Positions 63,847 to 64,000 of a stretch of 64,000 bases of DNA are shown here, piece by piece. Source of the DNA: Kribbella antiqua (GTDB lineage: Bacteria > Actinomycetota > Actinomycetes > Propionibacteriales > Kribbellaceae); NCBI RefSeq assembly GCF_004345665.1, contig NZ_SLWR01000001.1:248001-312000 (forward strand), written 5' to 3'. Each line of letters begins with the position of its first letter. The stretch's first letter is position 1. The translations under genes were made by a program, and so were the position numbers. Under the pieces are notes generated by a model. That model was given only the letters and a program-made list of their open reading frames with translations. It made no database searches and had not been told where the DNA came from.

Positions 63847-64000
63847 GTGGACGCTCCAGTCCTCGCAGGGCTATCAGTAGTCACGACGTCGTCTCCAGCC
63901 CTGGGATACAACAAGGCCAGCAAACCCACTCCGGCAATAGCGCCGACAACCTGAGCGATGACGAAGCCAGGCACGGAGGCCGGGGCGATCCCGGCGAAGG
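63843..64000 (-). CDS. Aquaporin/MIP family channel, 3' end only (AqpS-like)
   Basis: The last 51 residues of a membrane protein running off the right edge: 'FAGIAPASVPGFVIAQVVGA', then a Gly/Ala/Leu helix and a short tail. 'FAGIAPASVPGFV' is the last half-helix/helix region of the actinobacterial MIP channel found in ars operons. In Sinorhizobium, AqpS carries arsenite out after ArsC acts. Stop overlaps arsC. Confidence 0.72.
   Translation of the reverse strand, partial: FAGIAPASVPGFVIAQVVGAIAGVGLLALLYPRAGDDVVTTDSPARTGAST

Overview
The window reads as chromosomal DNA of a high-GC, soil-type actinobacterium. Coding regions have G or C at most third positions. Typical actinobacterial families are present: an ECF42-type sigma factor, a HelD-like RNA polymerase helicase, a Streptomyces-type gas vesicle (gvp) operon, VanK, DUF6458 and an FtsH paralogue. 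The frequent synonymous use of GTAC/CGTAC recalls Kribbella or a relative, but the genus is a guess. I saw no rRNA, tRNA, CRISPR array, insertion sequence or phage integration module.

Left part (1-15 kb): the 3' part of an ECF sigma factor; a TetR regulator divergent from an alpha/beta hydrolase across a clean dyad; a phosphotransferase and a truncated globin; a beta-fructoside operon (LacI, binding protein, two permeases, GH32) with twin operators; HelD/HelR; a cyclase-family hydrolase; and a DUF1772 membrane protein next to a DUF929 plus VKOR disulfide-chemistry pair.

Middle (15-27 kb): a stress and gas vesicle island. Small stress-type and membrane proteins precede a ten-gene leftward operon: Lys-rich membrane protein, SRPBCC protein with an acidic repeat tail, GvpA/J, F/L, G, O, J, L/F, S and K. 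DUF6458 with a sigma-B-like promoter and a Ser/Thr kinase follow.

Centre (27-41 kb): a SNF2-type helicase, a VOC gene with an apparent internal deletion, a universal stress protein, a large LuxR (LAL) regulator, two VOC proteins, a flavin disulfide reductase, a frameshifted SRPBCC-like gene, FtsH, a pentapeptide/DinB protein and a CHAP-domain lysin-like protein. A CCAG-N9-CTGG-type site recurs upstream of the stress protein and both intact VOC genes.

Right part (41-64 kb): an ABC-2 exporter; a DUF4142-class F sortase fusion; a two-subunit molybdenum hydroxylase operon that includes an acyl-CoA ligase and XdhC under a PucR regulator; a full glycopeptide-resistance cluster (vanR-vanS divergent from vanY-vanK-vanZ, then vanH-vanA-vanX) with the same 32-bp box before vanY and vanH; a Clp-N/zinc-finger regulator with two identical operators; and an arsenic cluster (flavoprotein, ArsR, ArsC, aquaporin) that runs off the right edge.
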